A DNA stretch of 7,147 nt from Thermoplasmata archaeon (GTDB taxonomy: Archaea; Thermoplasmatota; Thermoplasmata; Lutacidiplasmatales; UBA184). The notes beneath the pieces were generated by a model. That model was given only the letters and a program-made list of their open reading frames with translations. It had not been told where the DNA came from and did not search any database. The first letter of the stretch is position 1; the number at the start of each line of letters is the position of its first letter. Below, one piece after another: positions 1 to 5,701 of this stretch. Made by a program: the position numbers and the translations under genes. Where the stretch lies: positions 1 through 7,147 of the forward strand of contig JASHUJ010000091.1 in the NCBI GenBank assembly GCA_030040035.1, given 5' to 3'.

Positions 1-1665
1 GCGCCCGGTGGACTCCCTGCGGCTTTCCGTGTCTCGGCTACATCGACTGGGGCGGTGCCTTCACACTCGGCCGGCTCTTCGCCATCCACCTCCCTGATCT
101 ACGGAGTGCACGCCACGTTCCGCGTGGGCTCCGACCCTGTCTCGTCGGCGTTCGACTCCGCGACCGGCAACATTTACGTCGTGAACTCCGAGTCGAACAA
201 CGTCAGTGTCGTCTCAACCTCCACCGATAAGCCCGTGACTTCCATCGAAGTAGGATTCAATCCGACGGGGGCGGTGTACGACAACGCTACCTCCTCGGTC
301 TACGTCGCGAATTCGATCAGCGGGGGTCTCTCGGTCATCAACACCTCTACCGAGCGCGTAAAGTGGACTGTCGGCGTCGGACTCGAACCGGTCGGGCTCG
401 CTCTCGACGCAGCGACGGACACGATTTTCGTGACCAACGAGGGCTCGAACAACGTCAGCGTGATAGCGGGCGCGACCCACTCGGTCACGGCCAGTATTCC
501 CGCGGGCGTCGAACCGATCGCGGCGGCCTTCGACGCTGCGACCGACTCGGTCTACGTGGCGAATGCGAAGTCCGACAACGTCACGGTCATCGACGCTGCG
601 ACGGATGCCGTCACGGCGAACGTCGGCGTCGGGGCGGCCCCGATGGGCGTGGCCGTTGACACCTCGAACGGGGACGTGTACGTGGACAATCTCCTCTCGA
701 ACAGCACCAGCGTGATCAACGCGACGACGGACGCCGTCGTTTCGACCATCACGGACGTCGGCGCCGGCCCGACCGGCCTCGCCTACGACAACACGACGAA
801 CGTGATCCTCGTCGCCGACGAGCTGTCGAACCAGACCGCAGTGATCTCGGGGTCGACTGACTCGGTTGTCGCTCGGGTCAACGTTGGCACGTTCCCGGTG
901 GGCGTCAGCTTCGTGGCTTCGCAGGGCCTTGCCTACGTGGCCAATGCCGCGACGGACAACGTGAGCGTCGTCGGGACCGCGGCCGCGCCCCCTTATGCGA
1001 TCGACTTTACGGAGAGCGGCCTCCCCTCCGGCAGCCCGTGGCAGGTCACCCTCAATGGGACCGCCGGCTCGTCCTCGGGCGGCACGATTGCCTTCTTCGA
1101 GAACGACGGGATTTACTACTACAATGTGAGCCCCGTGGTTGACTACGCAGTCTCGCCGGCGAGCGGGAAAGTGACAGTCGACGGATTGCCGGTGAACATC
1201 GCTATCACTTTCTCAGAAGCTCTCTACACGATCCAGTTCAACGAAACCGGCCTCCCCAACGAGACCCTCTGGTCGGTGACCCTCGCGGGCACGCACGCCA
1301 CCACTTCGGCCGAGAGCATCCAACTCACGGCGCCGAACGGCACCTACGACTACACCGTCGCGAACACGAGCAGCTTCTCGCCAAACCCGGCCGCGGGTGC
1401 CGTCACTGTCAGCGGCTCGAACGTCTCGGTCCAGATCACATTCTCCTCCACCCCGGGCGGGGGGGGCGGTTCGGGCGGCGGAAAGGGCGGCGGATCGTCC
1501 CTCTCTTCGCCCAGTGGATGGCCCTTCTGGGTATGGGCGCTGATCGCGGTGGTCGCGGCGGCCGTCGTGATGTCGGTCGTCTACTTGGCGCGCCGCCGTT
1601 CCGTGAAAGGATCGAGCGCCTCGGGTGCAGGTTCGAGCGGTCCGACCCCTCCGCCGTCGAGCTGA
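1..1665 (+). CDS. Cell-surface YVTN beta-propeller protein, 5'-partial, C-terminally membrane-anchored
   Basis: The frame is open from base 1 with no stop, so the gene begins left of the window. A GTG at 55 is in frame but has no ribosome-binding site before it and is probably internal. Counting from base 1, 554 residues are visible. Residues 42-327 form seven YVTN/NHL-like blades of about 42 residues. Residues 332-407 and 409-483 are two Ig-like modules starting Y-x-I-x-F-x-E-x-G-L-P. Residues 485-500 are a Gly/Ser linker, about 507-530 (WPFWVWALIAVV onward) are a transmembrane helix, and RRR plus a Ser/Pro tail follow, so the propeller should face outward. There are 17 N-x-S/T sequons (proline excluded), fitting a glycosylated archaeal surface protein. 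Such propellers serve in binding or adhesion or as enzyme scaffolds; I see no catalytic motif. The gene is convergent with the rest of the window and is probably a separate unit. Base composition is less GC-extreme than its neighbours, with many Ser/Thr/Asn codons. Confidence 0.9.
   Translation, partial: APGGLPAAFRVSATSTGAVPSHSAGSSPSTSLIYGVHATFRVGSDPVSSAFDSATGNIYVVNSESNNVSVVSTSTDKPVTSIEVGFNPTGAVYDNATSSVYVANSISGGLSVINTSTERVKWTVGVGLEPVGLALDAATDTIFVTNEGSNNVSVIAGATHSVTASIPAGVEPIAAAFDAATDSVYVANAKSDNVTVIDAATDAVTANVGVGAAPMGVAVDTSNGDVYVDNLLSNSTSVINATTDAVVSTITDVGAGPTGLAYDNTTNVILVADELSNQTAVISGSTDSVVARVNVGTFPVGVSFVASQGLAYVANAATDNVSVVGTAAAPPYAIDFTESGLPSGSPWQVTLNGTAGSSSGGTIAFFENDGIYYYNVSPVVDYAVSPASGKVTVDGLPVNIAITFSEALYTIQFNETGLPNETLWSVTLAGTHATTSAESIQLTAPNGTYDYTVANTSSFSPNPAAGAVTVSGSNVSVQITFSSTPGGGGGSGGGKGGGSSLSSPSGWPFWVWALIAVVAAAVVMSVVYLARRRSVKGSSASGAGSSGPTPPPSS
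124..981 (+). repeat. Seven tandem YVTN propeller blades (about 126 bp each)
   Basis: Blades begin at 124, 250, 376, 502, 628, 757 and 883, each with a [VA]-G-x-x-P turn followed about 12 residues later by the [IV]-[YF]-V-x-N strand. The period is exactly 126 bp except that blade 5 is one codon longer. Blade 7 is shorter and runs into an Ala/Pro hinge. Seven blades match the usual number for a closed propeller of this family, so the propeller itself looks complete inside the window. At DNA level, a 14-bp identity (193-206 and 445-458) lies exactly two blade periods apart. The DAATD turn occurs in blade 3 and twice within blade 4. Confidence 0.88.
994..1449 (+). repeat. Two tandem Ig-like modules (F-x-E-[ST]-G-L-P type)
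   Basis: Module A (994-1221) and module B (1225-1449) are each about 75 residues. Both open with Y-x-I-x-F-[TN]-E-[ST]-G-L-P, continue with W-x-V-T-L-x-G-T, then an N/D-G-x-Y-x-Y strand, and close with G-x-V-T-V-x-G-x-x-V-x-[VI]-x-[IF]-x-F. They are clearly related to one another but diverged. From memory, this module type is abundant in surface proteins of Thermoplasmata. They probably act as stalk domains holding the propeller away from the membrane. Confidence 0.8.
1455..1487 (+). other. G-rich tract with eight-G homopolymer; potential G-quadruplex
   Basis: This tract encodes the Gly/Ser linker between the second Ig-like module and the membrane helix. It contains G-runs at 1455-1457, 1459-1466 (eight consecutive G), 1473-1475 and 1485-1487. 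Splitting the eight-G run gives four GGG tracts with loops of 1, 2 and 6 bases, which fits the standard quadruplex pattern on the coding strand. It may simply reflect glycine codons in a GC-rich genome. Confidence 0.45.
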
Positions 1666-1709
1666 GACCGGTCGGATCGGTACCGGGCGAGCGGCGAGAC
1701 CGGTCGCCG
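1664..1709. terminator. Convergent-gap hairpins, possible bidirectional terminator
   Basis: The 69-base gap between the convergent stop codons (plus-strand gene ends at 1665, minus-strand gene ends at 1735) carries an 11-bp direct repeat, GAGACCGGTCG, at 1664-1674 and 1696-1706. Each copy contains the palindrome GACCGGTC, so the two can also pair with each other. The second copy sits in a hairpin with stem CGGCGA/TCGCCG (1692-1697 and 1704-1709) and a six-base loop. No T-rich tract follows on either strand, and T-tracts are the usual archaeal termination signal, so the terminator role is only a suggestion from position and symmetry. Confidence 0.3.
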
Positions 1710-1734
1710 GTTAGCCGACGGCGCTTCGGATCAA

Positions 1735-3240
1735 TCAGCCGTAGCCCCAGGAACGGAGCCGCTCGTCGACGTCCTCGGTCACGTCCGGTGCGCTGGGGTG
1801 GACGAGGGCACCCGCCGCCCGGCGGGCCGCCGCGATGACCGGTTCGAGCTCGGTCGCTTGGAGCTCGGAGTCGCGCATGGGCTCCGGAACGGGAGCGTCG
1901 AGCTTCCAGCCCCGAACCGCCCCGGAAACGGCATCGACGACGATCTTCGTCGAGCCGAGGTACGCGGCGATCGAGAATACGTTCAGGTCCTTCTGGCGCT
2001 GCGGCGGAAGATGCGCCATGAGCGGGCGATTCCACTCGGTCCCGTCACCGGCGGCGAGCAGGGGCACATCGCGCGGATCGTCGACGAGGGCCTGGAGGGG
2101 CACTCCCGAGAGCGCCCGGTCCGAACTCAGACCGGCCGCCCGGAGGATCGTCGGCGCGGCGTCCATGGGGGTCGCCCATCCGCGGCCCACCGCACCGCCC
2201 CGCTCCGCTCCGGGAAAGCGGACCCAGAGGGGCACGCGGAGCATCTCCTCCTCCGTGCTCACCCCGTGCCAGACCATCCCGTGTTCGCCGAACCCCTGGC
2301 CGTGGTCGCTCGTGAGCACCAGGAGCGTGTTGTCCCACCGTCCCGCCTCGCGATAGATCGAGACGATCCGCTCGAGCCGACGGTCGATCGTCGCGATCGC
2401 GTCCCGATAGAGGGCGTGCATGCGCGCCATGTTCTCCGGCGGCAGGTGCGCGGGGGCGAGCACGGCGAGCGCGTCCTGCCCGAAGCGCATCGATCGCCAC
2501 CATTCCGCGACCGAGGCCGCTTGCGTCGGGTCGAGCAAGTAGGGTTCGTGGGCGTCGAGCACATTGATGAAGCAGTACGTGGGGCGGTCGCGGGGCTGAG
2601 CGCCGAGCCACGCGCGCAGGGTGGGCTCGATCCAGGGGTTCGCCTTCCCGACGAACTTTCCCTGCGGATCGGCGATCCGACGACCGACTCCGTCGACGAG
2701 CGAGAGCGCGGCGGGAAGGCGCTGGAGGACGAGCTTGAGTTGCCGGGTGGTGCGGTCGCGCGCGGAAAGGTCCTCGATCGTCGCGGCACCGTTGCCGCCC
2801 CCCCGGGCCGAGTGGGTCGGCTCGGCCCGCCACCGGTGCACCTGCTCCCACCACTCGCCCCAGGCGGAATAGTCGAACCCGTCGATGAGCCCGTAGTTGG
2901 GGCTGATGATCGGGTTGGCGGAGATCGAGGCGGTGGCGTAGCCGCCACGGGCGAGGGTCGTCGCGAGCCGACCGACGCGCGGGTCGAGCCGGAGGCTCCC
3001 CTTTCCGTGGCACCCGTGCTCCCACGGGTAGAGGCCGGTGAAGATGCTGGCGTGCGACGGGAGCGTCCACGGAGCGACGCTGGCCGCCTGCGGGTAGACA
3101 ACGCTCTCCGCCCGGAGGCGTCCCGCGAAGGGCATCGGTACCGGGTCCGCGCTGCTGCCCGGGAACTCGCTCGCCCGTACGCAGTCCATCACGAGGACGA
3201 GGACGTCCGGCCGGCGGGGCTCAGGAGAGGGGGGGCCCAT
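1735..3240 (-). CDS. Sulfatase-like hydrolase/transferase, AlkP superfamily, Thr nucleophile
   Basis: This 501-residue protein has the alkaline phosphatase/sulfatase fold. The first strand DVLVLVMD ends in metal ligand D19. The nucleophile region W-T-L-P-S-H-A-S (58-65) is followed by F-T-G-L-Y-P-W-E-H-G. N-V-L-D-A-H-E-P-Y spans 226-234, the second metal site is T-S-D-H-G (D312, H313), and G-E-H-G with W-H-G (H325) follow. The C-terminus has the D-E-R-L-R-S-W-G-Y ending common in sulfatase-like proteins. Aligned to the sulfatase C/S-x-P-S-R signature, T59 replaces Cys/Ser. It therefore cannot become formylglycine, which favours phosphoester chemistry over classic sulfatase action. There is no signal peptide or membrane helix, so it is probably cytoplasmic. 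The ATG at 3240 is supported by a ribosome-binding site and lies 20 bases inside the flippase gene, indicating translational coupling. Substrate unknown; a polysaccharide or lipid-linked intermediate is inferred from context. Confidence 0.9.
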   Translation of the reverse strand: MGPPSPEPRRPDVLVLVMDCVRASEFPGSSADPVPMPFAGRLRAESVVYPQAASVAPWTLPSHASIFTGLYPWEHGCHGKGSLRLDPRVGRLATTLARGGYATASISANPIISPNYGLIDGFDYSAWGEWWEQVHRWRAEPTHSARGGGNGAATIEDLSARDRTTRQLKLVLQRLPAALSLVDGVGRRIADPQGKFVGKANPWIEPTLRAWLGAQPRDRPTYCFINVLDAHEPYLLDPTQAASVAEWWRSMRFGQDALAVLAPAHLPPENMARMHALYRDAIATIDRRLERIVSIYREAGRWDNTLLVLTSDHGQGFGEHGMVWHGVSTEEEMLRVPLWVRFPGAERGGAVGRGWATPMDAAPTILRAAGLSSDRALSGVPLQALVDDPRDVPLLAAGDGTEWNRPLMAHLPPQRQKDLNVFSIAAYLGSTKIVVDAVSGAVRGWKLDAPVPEPMRDSELQATELEPVIAAARRAAGALVHPSAPDVTEDVDERLRSWGYG

Positions 3241-4813
3241 CGCTCACCTCCCGCGGCGTCGGCAACGAGCGTTCCAGGAGGTGGCGGAGCCAGGGGAGCG
3301 GTCGGCCGACGAGCCGCTCGGCGGCCCGGCAGGCGACGAAGTCCCCTTCCTCCACGCTCCGGGTCACGAGCACCGCCCCGATGCACAGCGCGACCCCGAC
3401 GAAGTACAGCGGGAAGACGATCCAGTACGGGTGGGGGACGAAGAGGATCCCGACGAACAGCGGGATCCCGACCGCGAGCGACAGGGTGAGCGGATAGACG
3501 AGGGACCGGTGGAAGGGTTGGATCCCGACCCGCCAGCAGAAGGCGAGCGAGGCCGTCGCGGGGTAGAGGACCCGGGCGACCGTCCAGGCGATCGCCGCCC
3601 CCATGAGCCCGTACTTCGGGATCAGCGCGAGGCTCAGGACGATGTTCGAGAGCGCGGAGATCCCGGTCGAGATGAGGAGCGGCCGCGTCGCGCCGGCGCC
3701 GGCGAGCGCGGCGTTGACCGGGCCGAAGAGGATCGAGATCAGGGCCCCGACCGTGATCAGCACGAGCGCTTCCGCTCCGCCGACGTAATTGGGCCCGAAG
3801 ACGGTCGTGATCGAGTCGGTCGGCAGGATCGCGAAGATGAGGAAGATCGGCACGGTGAAGACCATCATCCACCGGGTGGTCGTCACGAACGTCTCGCCGA
3901 GCGTCTTCGTGTCGCCGACGCCGGTGAGGCGGGCCGCGACCGGCAGGAAGATGTACGTCACGGCCGCGCTGACGACGAGGATGAGGCGGGCCAGGGTCAT
4001 CACCGCCGAGTAGATCCCGACGTCGAGCTCGGGCCAGAAGACCCCGAGGATCAGCGTGTCGACGTACGCCGTCACGAACGTGAGCGTCGTGACGCCCCAG
4101 AGCGCGAAGGATAGGCCCAGGAGGCCGGGCGGGAGGTCCCGGTGCGGGAGCGGCCCCCGCGGGAGGTGCTTCGGCAGGCGGCGGATCGAGTAGACGAGCA
4201 GCGCGACGAACGTGACGCCGTACGAAGCGGTCCAGGCGAGTAGCGCGCTCTCGAGGTCGAGGTGGAAGTAGAAGAACACGAAGACGAAGACGACGAACGC
4301 CGCCGGCTGGACCGCCTGATTGAGCCAGGCGTTCGGGACGGTGTCCTCGAACCCCTGGAAGATCGACGCGAGGAACGTGCAGAGCAGCGTGAGCCCGACC
4401 GTGACCGAGAACAGCTGGAAGACGAGGGTCAGGGGGCCGCTCTGCGCGGGGTCGAAGAACGAGGCGATCGACCCGGCGAAGTAGAAGACGAGCGCGGAGG
4501 AGGTGAACGCGGTGACGCCGGTGATGGCGGCGGCCCATCGGATGATCCGCCGGCGCAGCGCCGGGTCCGGGTTCTCGGCGATCGTTCGGGCCATCGCCTG
4601 GTGGAGCCCGACGAGCGCGACCAGGGCGAGGAGGCCGGTGAGCGCGAGCCCGAGGTTGAAGTCGCCGAACTGGGTGACCGAGAGGTGGCGGGCGATGTAC
4701 ACGCGGCCGATGAAGTTGAGCAGCAAGAGGGCGAAGGTCCCGAAGACCATCACGATCGTCCCCCGTCCGAGGGAGTCGATCGCCGACGCGCGGTGCTCCG
4801 AAGGTGGATCCAC
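3221..4813 (-). CDS. Polysaccharide/oligosaccharide flippase, MOP superfamily (Wzx/RfbX-like)
   Basis: This 530-residue membrane protein should move lipid-linked glycans across the cytoplasmic membrane. I count 14 hydrophobic segments, the usual number for this family, starting at about residues 18-38 and ending near 470-490. Family signatures visible include the N-terminal amphipathic helix then G-R-V-Y-I-A-R and F-G-D-F in TM1-TM2, V-D-T-L-I-L-G-V-F with V-G-I-Y-S-A in TM7-TM8, and N-I-V-L-S-L-A-L-I-P-K-Y-G-L-M-G-A-A-I-A-W in TM11-TM12. With 14 helices both termini should be cytosolic; a tail of about 40 residues follows the last helix. The GTG start at 4813 is chosen for its GGAGGAG site nine bases upstream; the in-frame ATG at codon 22 would remove part of TM1. 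Its 3' end overlaps the sulfatase-like gene by 20 bases, suggesting the two are made together. Substrate unknown. Confidence 0.92.
   Translation of the reverse strand: MDPPSEHRASAIDSLGRGTIVMVFGTFALLLLNFIGRVYIARHLSVTQFGDFNLGLALTGLLALVALVGLHQAMARTIAENPDPALRRRIIRWAAAITGVTAFTSSALVFYFAGSIASFFDPAQSGPLTLVFQLFSVTVGLTLLCTFLASIFQGFEDTVPNAWLNQAVQPAAFVVFVFVFFYFHLDLESALLAWTASYGVTFVALLVYSIRRLPKHLPRGPLPHRDLPPGLLGLSFALWGVTTLTFVTAYVDTLILGVFWPELDVGIYSAVMTLARLILVVSAAVTYIFLPVAARLTGVGDTKTLGETFVTTTRWMMVFTVPIFLIFAILPTDSITTVFGPNYVGGAEALVLITVGALISILFGPVNAALAGAGATRPLLISTGISALSNIVLSLALIPKYGLMGAAIAWTVARVLYPATASLAFCWRVGIQPFHRSLVYPLTLSLAVGIPLFVGILFVPHPYWIVFPLYFVGVALCIGAVLVTRSVEEGDFVACRAAERLVGRPLPWLRHLLERSLPTPREVSDGPPLS
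3229..3235 (-). other. Seven-C run in the flippase/sulfatase-like overlap
   Basis: On the coding strand, seven consecutive C follow GGG. The flippase frame reads GAT GGG CCC CCC CTC TCC TGA. The downstream gene reads ATG GGC CCC CCC TCT CCT GAG in the +1 frame. Removing one C, or a +1 ribosomal shift on CCC-C, makes the flippase read straight into the sulfatase-like frame (D-G-P-P-S-P-E-P-R-R). Tandem proline CCC codons followed by C are known to be prone to +1 slippage. The sequence is seen directly; use of the shift is inferred. Confidence 0.5.
3247..3251 (-). promoter_or_regulatory. Shine-Dalgarno for the sulfatase-like gene, inside the flippase gene
   Basis: The coding strand reads GGGAGGTGAGCG directly before the ATG at 3240. 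The GGAGG core is six bases from the start codon, and GGAGGTGA matches the 16S rRNA anti-Shine-Dalgarno end well. Because it lies in the last codons of the flippase, it fixes this ATG as the start and supports reinitiation or coupling after flippase translation. Confidence 0.75.
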
Positions 4814-4822
4814 CCGCCGTCA

Positions 4823-4829
4823 CTCCTCC
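4823..4829 (-). promoter_or_regulatory. Shine-Dalgarno for the flippase GTG start
   Basis: GGAGGAG on the coding strand lies nine bases before the GTG at 4813 and decides that start over the internal ATG. Confidence 0.7.
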
Positions 4830-4850
4830 GATTTAACTGGGGGGTCGAGG

Positions 4851-4856
4851 TATAAG
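4851..4856 (-). promoter_or_regulatory. Archaeal TATA-like box upstream of the flippase
   Basis: The coding strand carries CTTATA, which fits the archaeal box A consensus YTTAWA, in an otherwise very GC-rich 107-base gap. A transcription start about 26 bases downstream would fall near 4827, at the Shine-Dalgarno site, giving a leader of roughly 14 bases before the GTG at 4813. No clear purine-rich BRE is visible upstream. A second AT-rich patch (GTTAAAT, near 4832-4838) is an alternative. This suggests flippase and sulfatase-like genes may have their own promoter. Confidence 0.4.
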
Positions 4857-4904
4857 ACCGACGGTCGGGGCCCGCAAAGGTCGGGCGCCGCTCCCGGCCG
4901 CCGT

Positions 4905-4918
4905 CGGGCGTTCGCCCG
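4905..4918 (-). terminator. Small hairpin just after the APS kinase stop codon
   Basis: CGGGC (4905-4909) pairs with GCCCG (4914-4918) around a four-base loop, beginning three bases past the TAG of the APS kinase gene on the minus strand. There is no T-tract directly after it. It could mark a transcript end or processing site between APS kinase and flippase, or be a chance feature of GC-rich DNA. Confidence 0.22.
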
Positions 4919-4920
4919 CG

Positions 4921-5460
4921 CTACGGGTCGAGCGGCCAACCCAGTCGCTCGAGCTCGGACACGATGAACTGCGCGGACTCCTCGGGTGTGCGGCCGACGG
5001 TGTCGACGCGGATCTCCGGCGACTCGGGGACCTCGTACGGATCGTCGATCCCCGTCATCTCGTGGATCTGCCCCTCGCGGGCCTTCTTGTAGAGACCCTT
5101 CACGTCGCGCTGCTCGCAGACCGCGAGCGGCGTCGTGACGTAGATCTCCACGAACCGCCCGACCTCCTTGCGCGCGTGGGCGCGCGAGGAGGCGTACGGC
5201 GAGATGAGGGCCACGATCGGGATCGCCCCGTTGCGGGCCAGCACCTTGGCGACAAACGCGACCCGGCGGGCATGGGCCTCCCGGCCGGCCCGGTCGAACC
5301 CGAGGTCCGCGCTGATCCCCTGCCGCACCTCGTCGCCGTCGAGGACCTCTACGTTCCATCCCCGGGCACGTAGCAACGGTGTGACCGCCCGGGCGATCGT
5401 TGTCTTTCCCGCCGACGGGAGCCCCGTGAACCAGAGACAATAGCCACTCCTCGCCATCAT
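4921..5460 (-). CDS. cysC: Adenylyl-sulfate (APS) kinase
   Basis: This 179-residue cytosolic enzyme phosphorylates APS with ATP to give PAPS, the sulfate donor for sulfotransferases or PAPS reductase. Length matches stand-alone CysC. Visible motifs: Walker A G-L-P-S-A-G-K-T-T (13-21), D-G-D-E-V-R (41-46), D-L-G-F (52-55) with R60, I-S-P-Y (86-89), then R-D-V-K-G-L-Y-K-K-A-R and T-G-I-D-D-P-Y-E-x-P-E-S-P-E-I. Oddities: His at 63 where family members usually have Asn in R-x-x-N, and R-D-V-K where R-D-P-K is usual. ATG codons occur at 5460 and 5457; the first is used here. No Shine-Dalgarno is seen, so the transcript may be leaderless or coupled. No ATP sulfurylase, PAPS reductase or sulfotransferase is in the window. 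Lying between an AlkP-type enzyme and a flippase, it more likely feeds sulfation of a glycan or lipid than cysteine synthesis, though this is inference. Confidence 0.95.
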   Translation of the reverse strand: MMARSGYCLWFTGLPSAGKTTIARAVTPLLRARGWNVEVLDGDEVRQGISADLGFDRAGREAHARRVAFVAKVLARNGAIPIVALISPYASSRAHARKEVGRFVEIYVTTPLAVCEQRDVKGLYKKAREGQIHEMTGIDDPYEVPESPEIRVDTVGRTPEESAQFIVSELERLGWPLDP

Positions 5461-5472
5461 CAGTCGGCTCGG

Positions 5473-5489
5473 GGGGAGACGGTCTCCCC
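5473..5489 (-). promoter_or_regulatory. 17-bp palindrome just upstream of cysC, possible operator or leader hairpin
   Basis: GGGGAGAC-G-GTCTCCCC on the plus strand is a perfect 8-bp inverted repeat around one base, ending 12 bases before the cysC ATG. In RNA it would form a 7-bp stem with a three-base loop. Its place between the only AT-rich patch of the gap and the start codon is where an archaeal repressor site would block polymerase, or where a hairpin could affect ribosome access. Confidence 0.4.
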
Positions 5490-5500
5490 TATCAATCTTG
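5489..5500 (-). promoter_or_regulatory. AT-rich patch upstream of cysC, weak promoter candidate
   Basis: The coding strand reads CAAGATTGATAG, the only clearly AT-rich stretch in the 241-base gap. It lies 29-40 bases before the ATG, a distance that would suit a box A driving a leaderless or nearly leaderless transcript, in keeping with the lack of a Shine-Dalgarno site. It does not match YTTAWA well, so the call is weak. Confidence 0.22.
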
Positions 5501-5527
5501 CCGCGGCCTCGGTAGCTCCCTCGCGAG

Positions 5528-5608
5528 AACTGCGGCGGACCCGCCCTCCCGGGGCTCGGCGAGGCAACGAACCGGCCGGCGAGCCGGGAACCACGGATCG
5601 CCGCAGTT
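5528..5608. repeat. Nested inverted repeats in the gap before cysC
   Basis: AACTGCGGCG (5528-5537) and CGCCGCAGTT (5599-5608) are a perfect 10-bp inverted repeat. Inside it, CCCGGGGCTCG (5548-5558) faces CGAGCCGGG (5580-5588), complementary apart from two extra G. Transcribed, these could fold into one 81-base structure upstream of cysC. It does not have tRNA layout (no T-arm beside the acceptor-like stem). Function unknown; GC-rich DNA gives such pairs by chance more often than usual. Confidence 0.35.
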
Positions 5609-5654
5609 TCGGGGCCTCCGGGGGTCCGGGAATCGCCCCGGGATTGAGAGCGAG

Positions 5655-5694
5655 GACCGCGGAATCCGCACCGCGACCCGCGGTCGGATCCGAC
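5655..5694 (-). terminator. Hairpin and palindrome just after the phosphodiesterase-like gene
   Basis: Reading from the stop at 5702, the minus strand first meets the perfect 12-bp palindrome GTCGGATCCGAC (5683-5694). Then comes an 8-bp stem, GACCGCGG (5655-5662) with CCGCGGTC (5678-5685), around a 15-base loop. The position suggests a 3'-end or processing element. A T-tract is lacking; only a mixed pyrimidine stretch follows. The two elements share three bases, so they would be alternative pairings. Confidence 0.3.
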
Positions 5695-5701
5695 GCCGAG
5701 T

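Noticed and set aside
55..57. GTG as the start of the propeller gene
   Set aside because: The frame is open through base 1, no ribosome-binding site precedes it and no signal peptide follows it, although the protein is clearly a surface protein. The gene is treated as 5'-partial.
1798..3489. Long open frame on the plus strand (563 residues)
   Set aside because: It lies antisense to the sulfatase-like gene and flippase end, is Arg/Gly/Asp/Pro-rich with no recognisable domain, and is a typical shadow frame in GC-rich DNA.
3189..4823. Open frame of 544 residues on the minus strand over the flippase
   Set aside because: Its product is Arg/Pro/Ala-rich and low in complexity, while the overlapping frame encodes a clear 14-helix flippase.
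5528..5608. tRNA-like gene from the 81-base inverted-repeat structure
   Set aside because: The length and outer stem are suggestive, but on neither strand is there a GGTTC-type T-arm next to the outer stem or a sensible anticodon arm.
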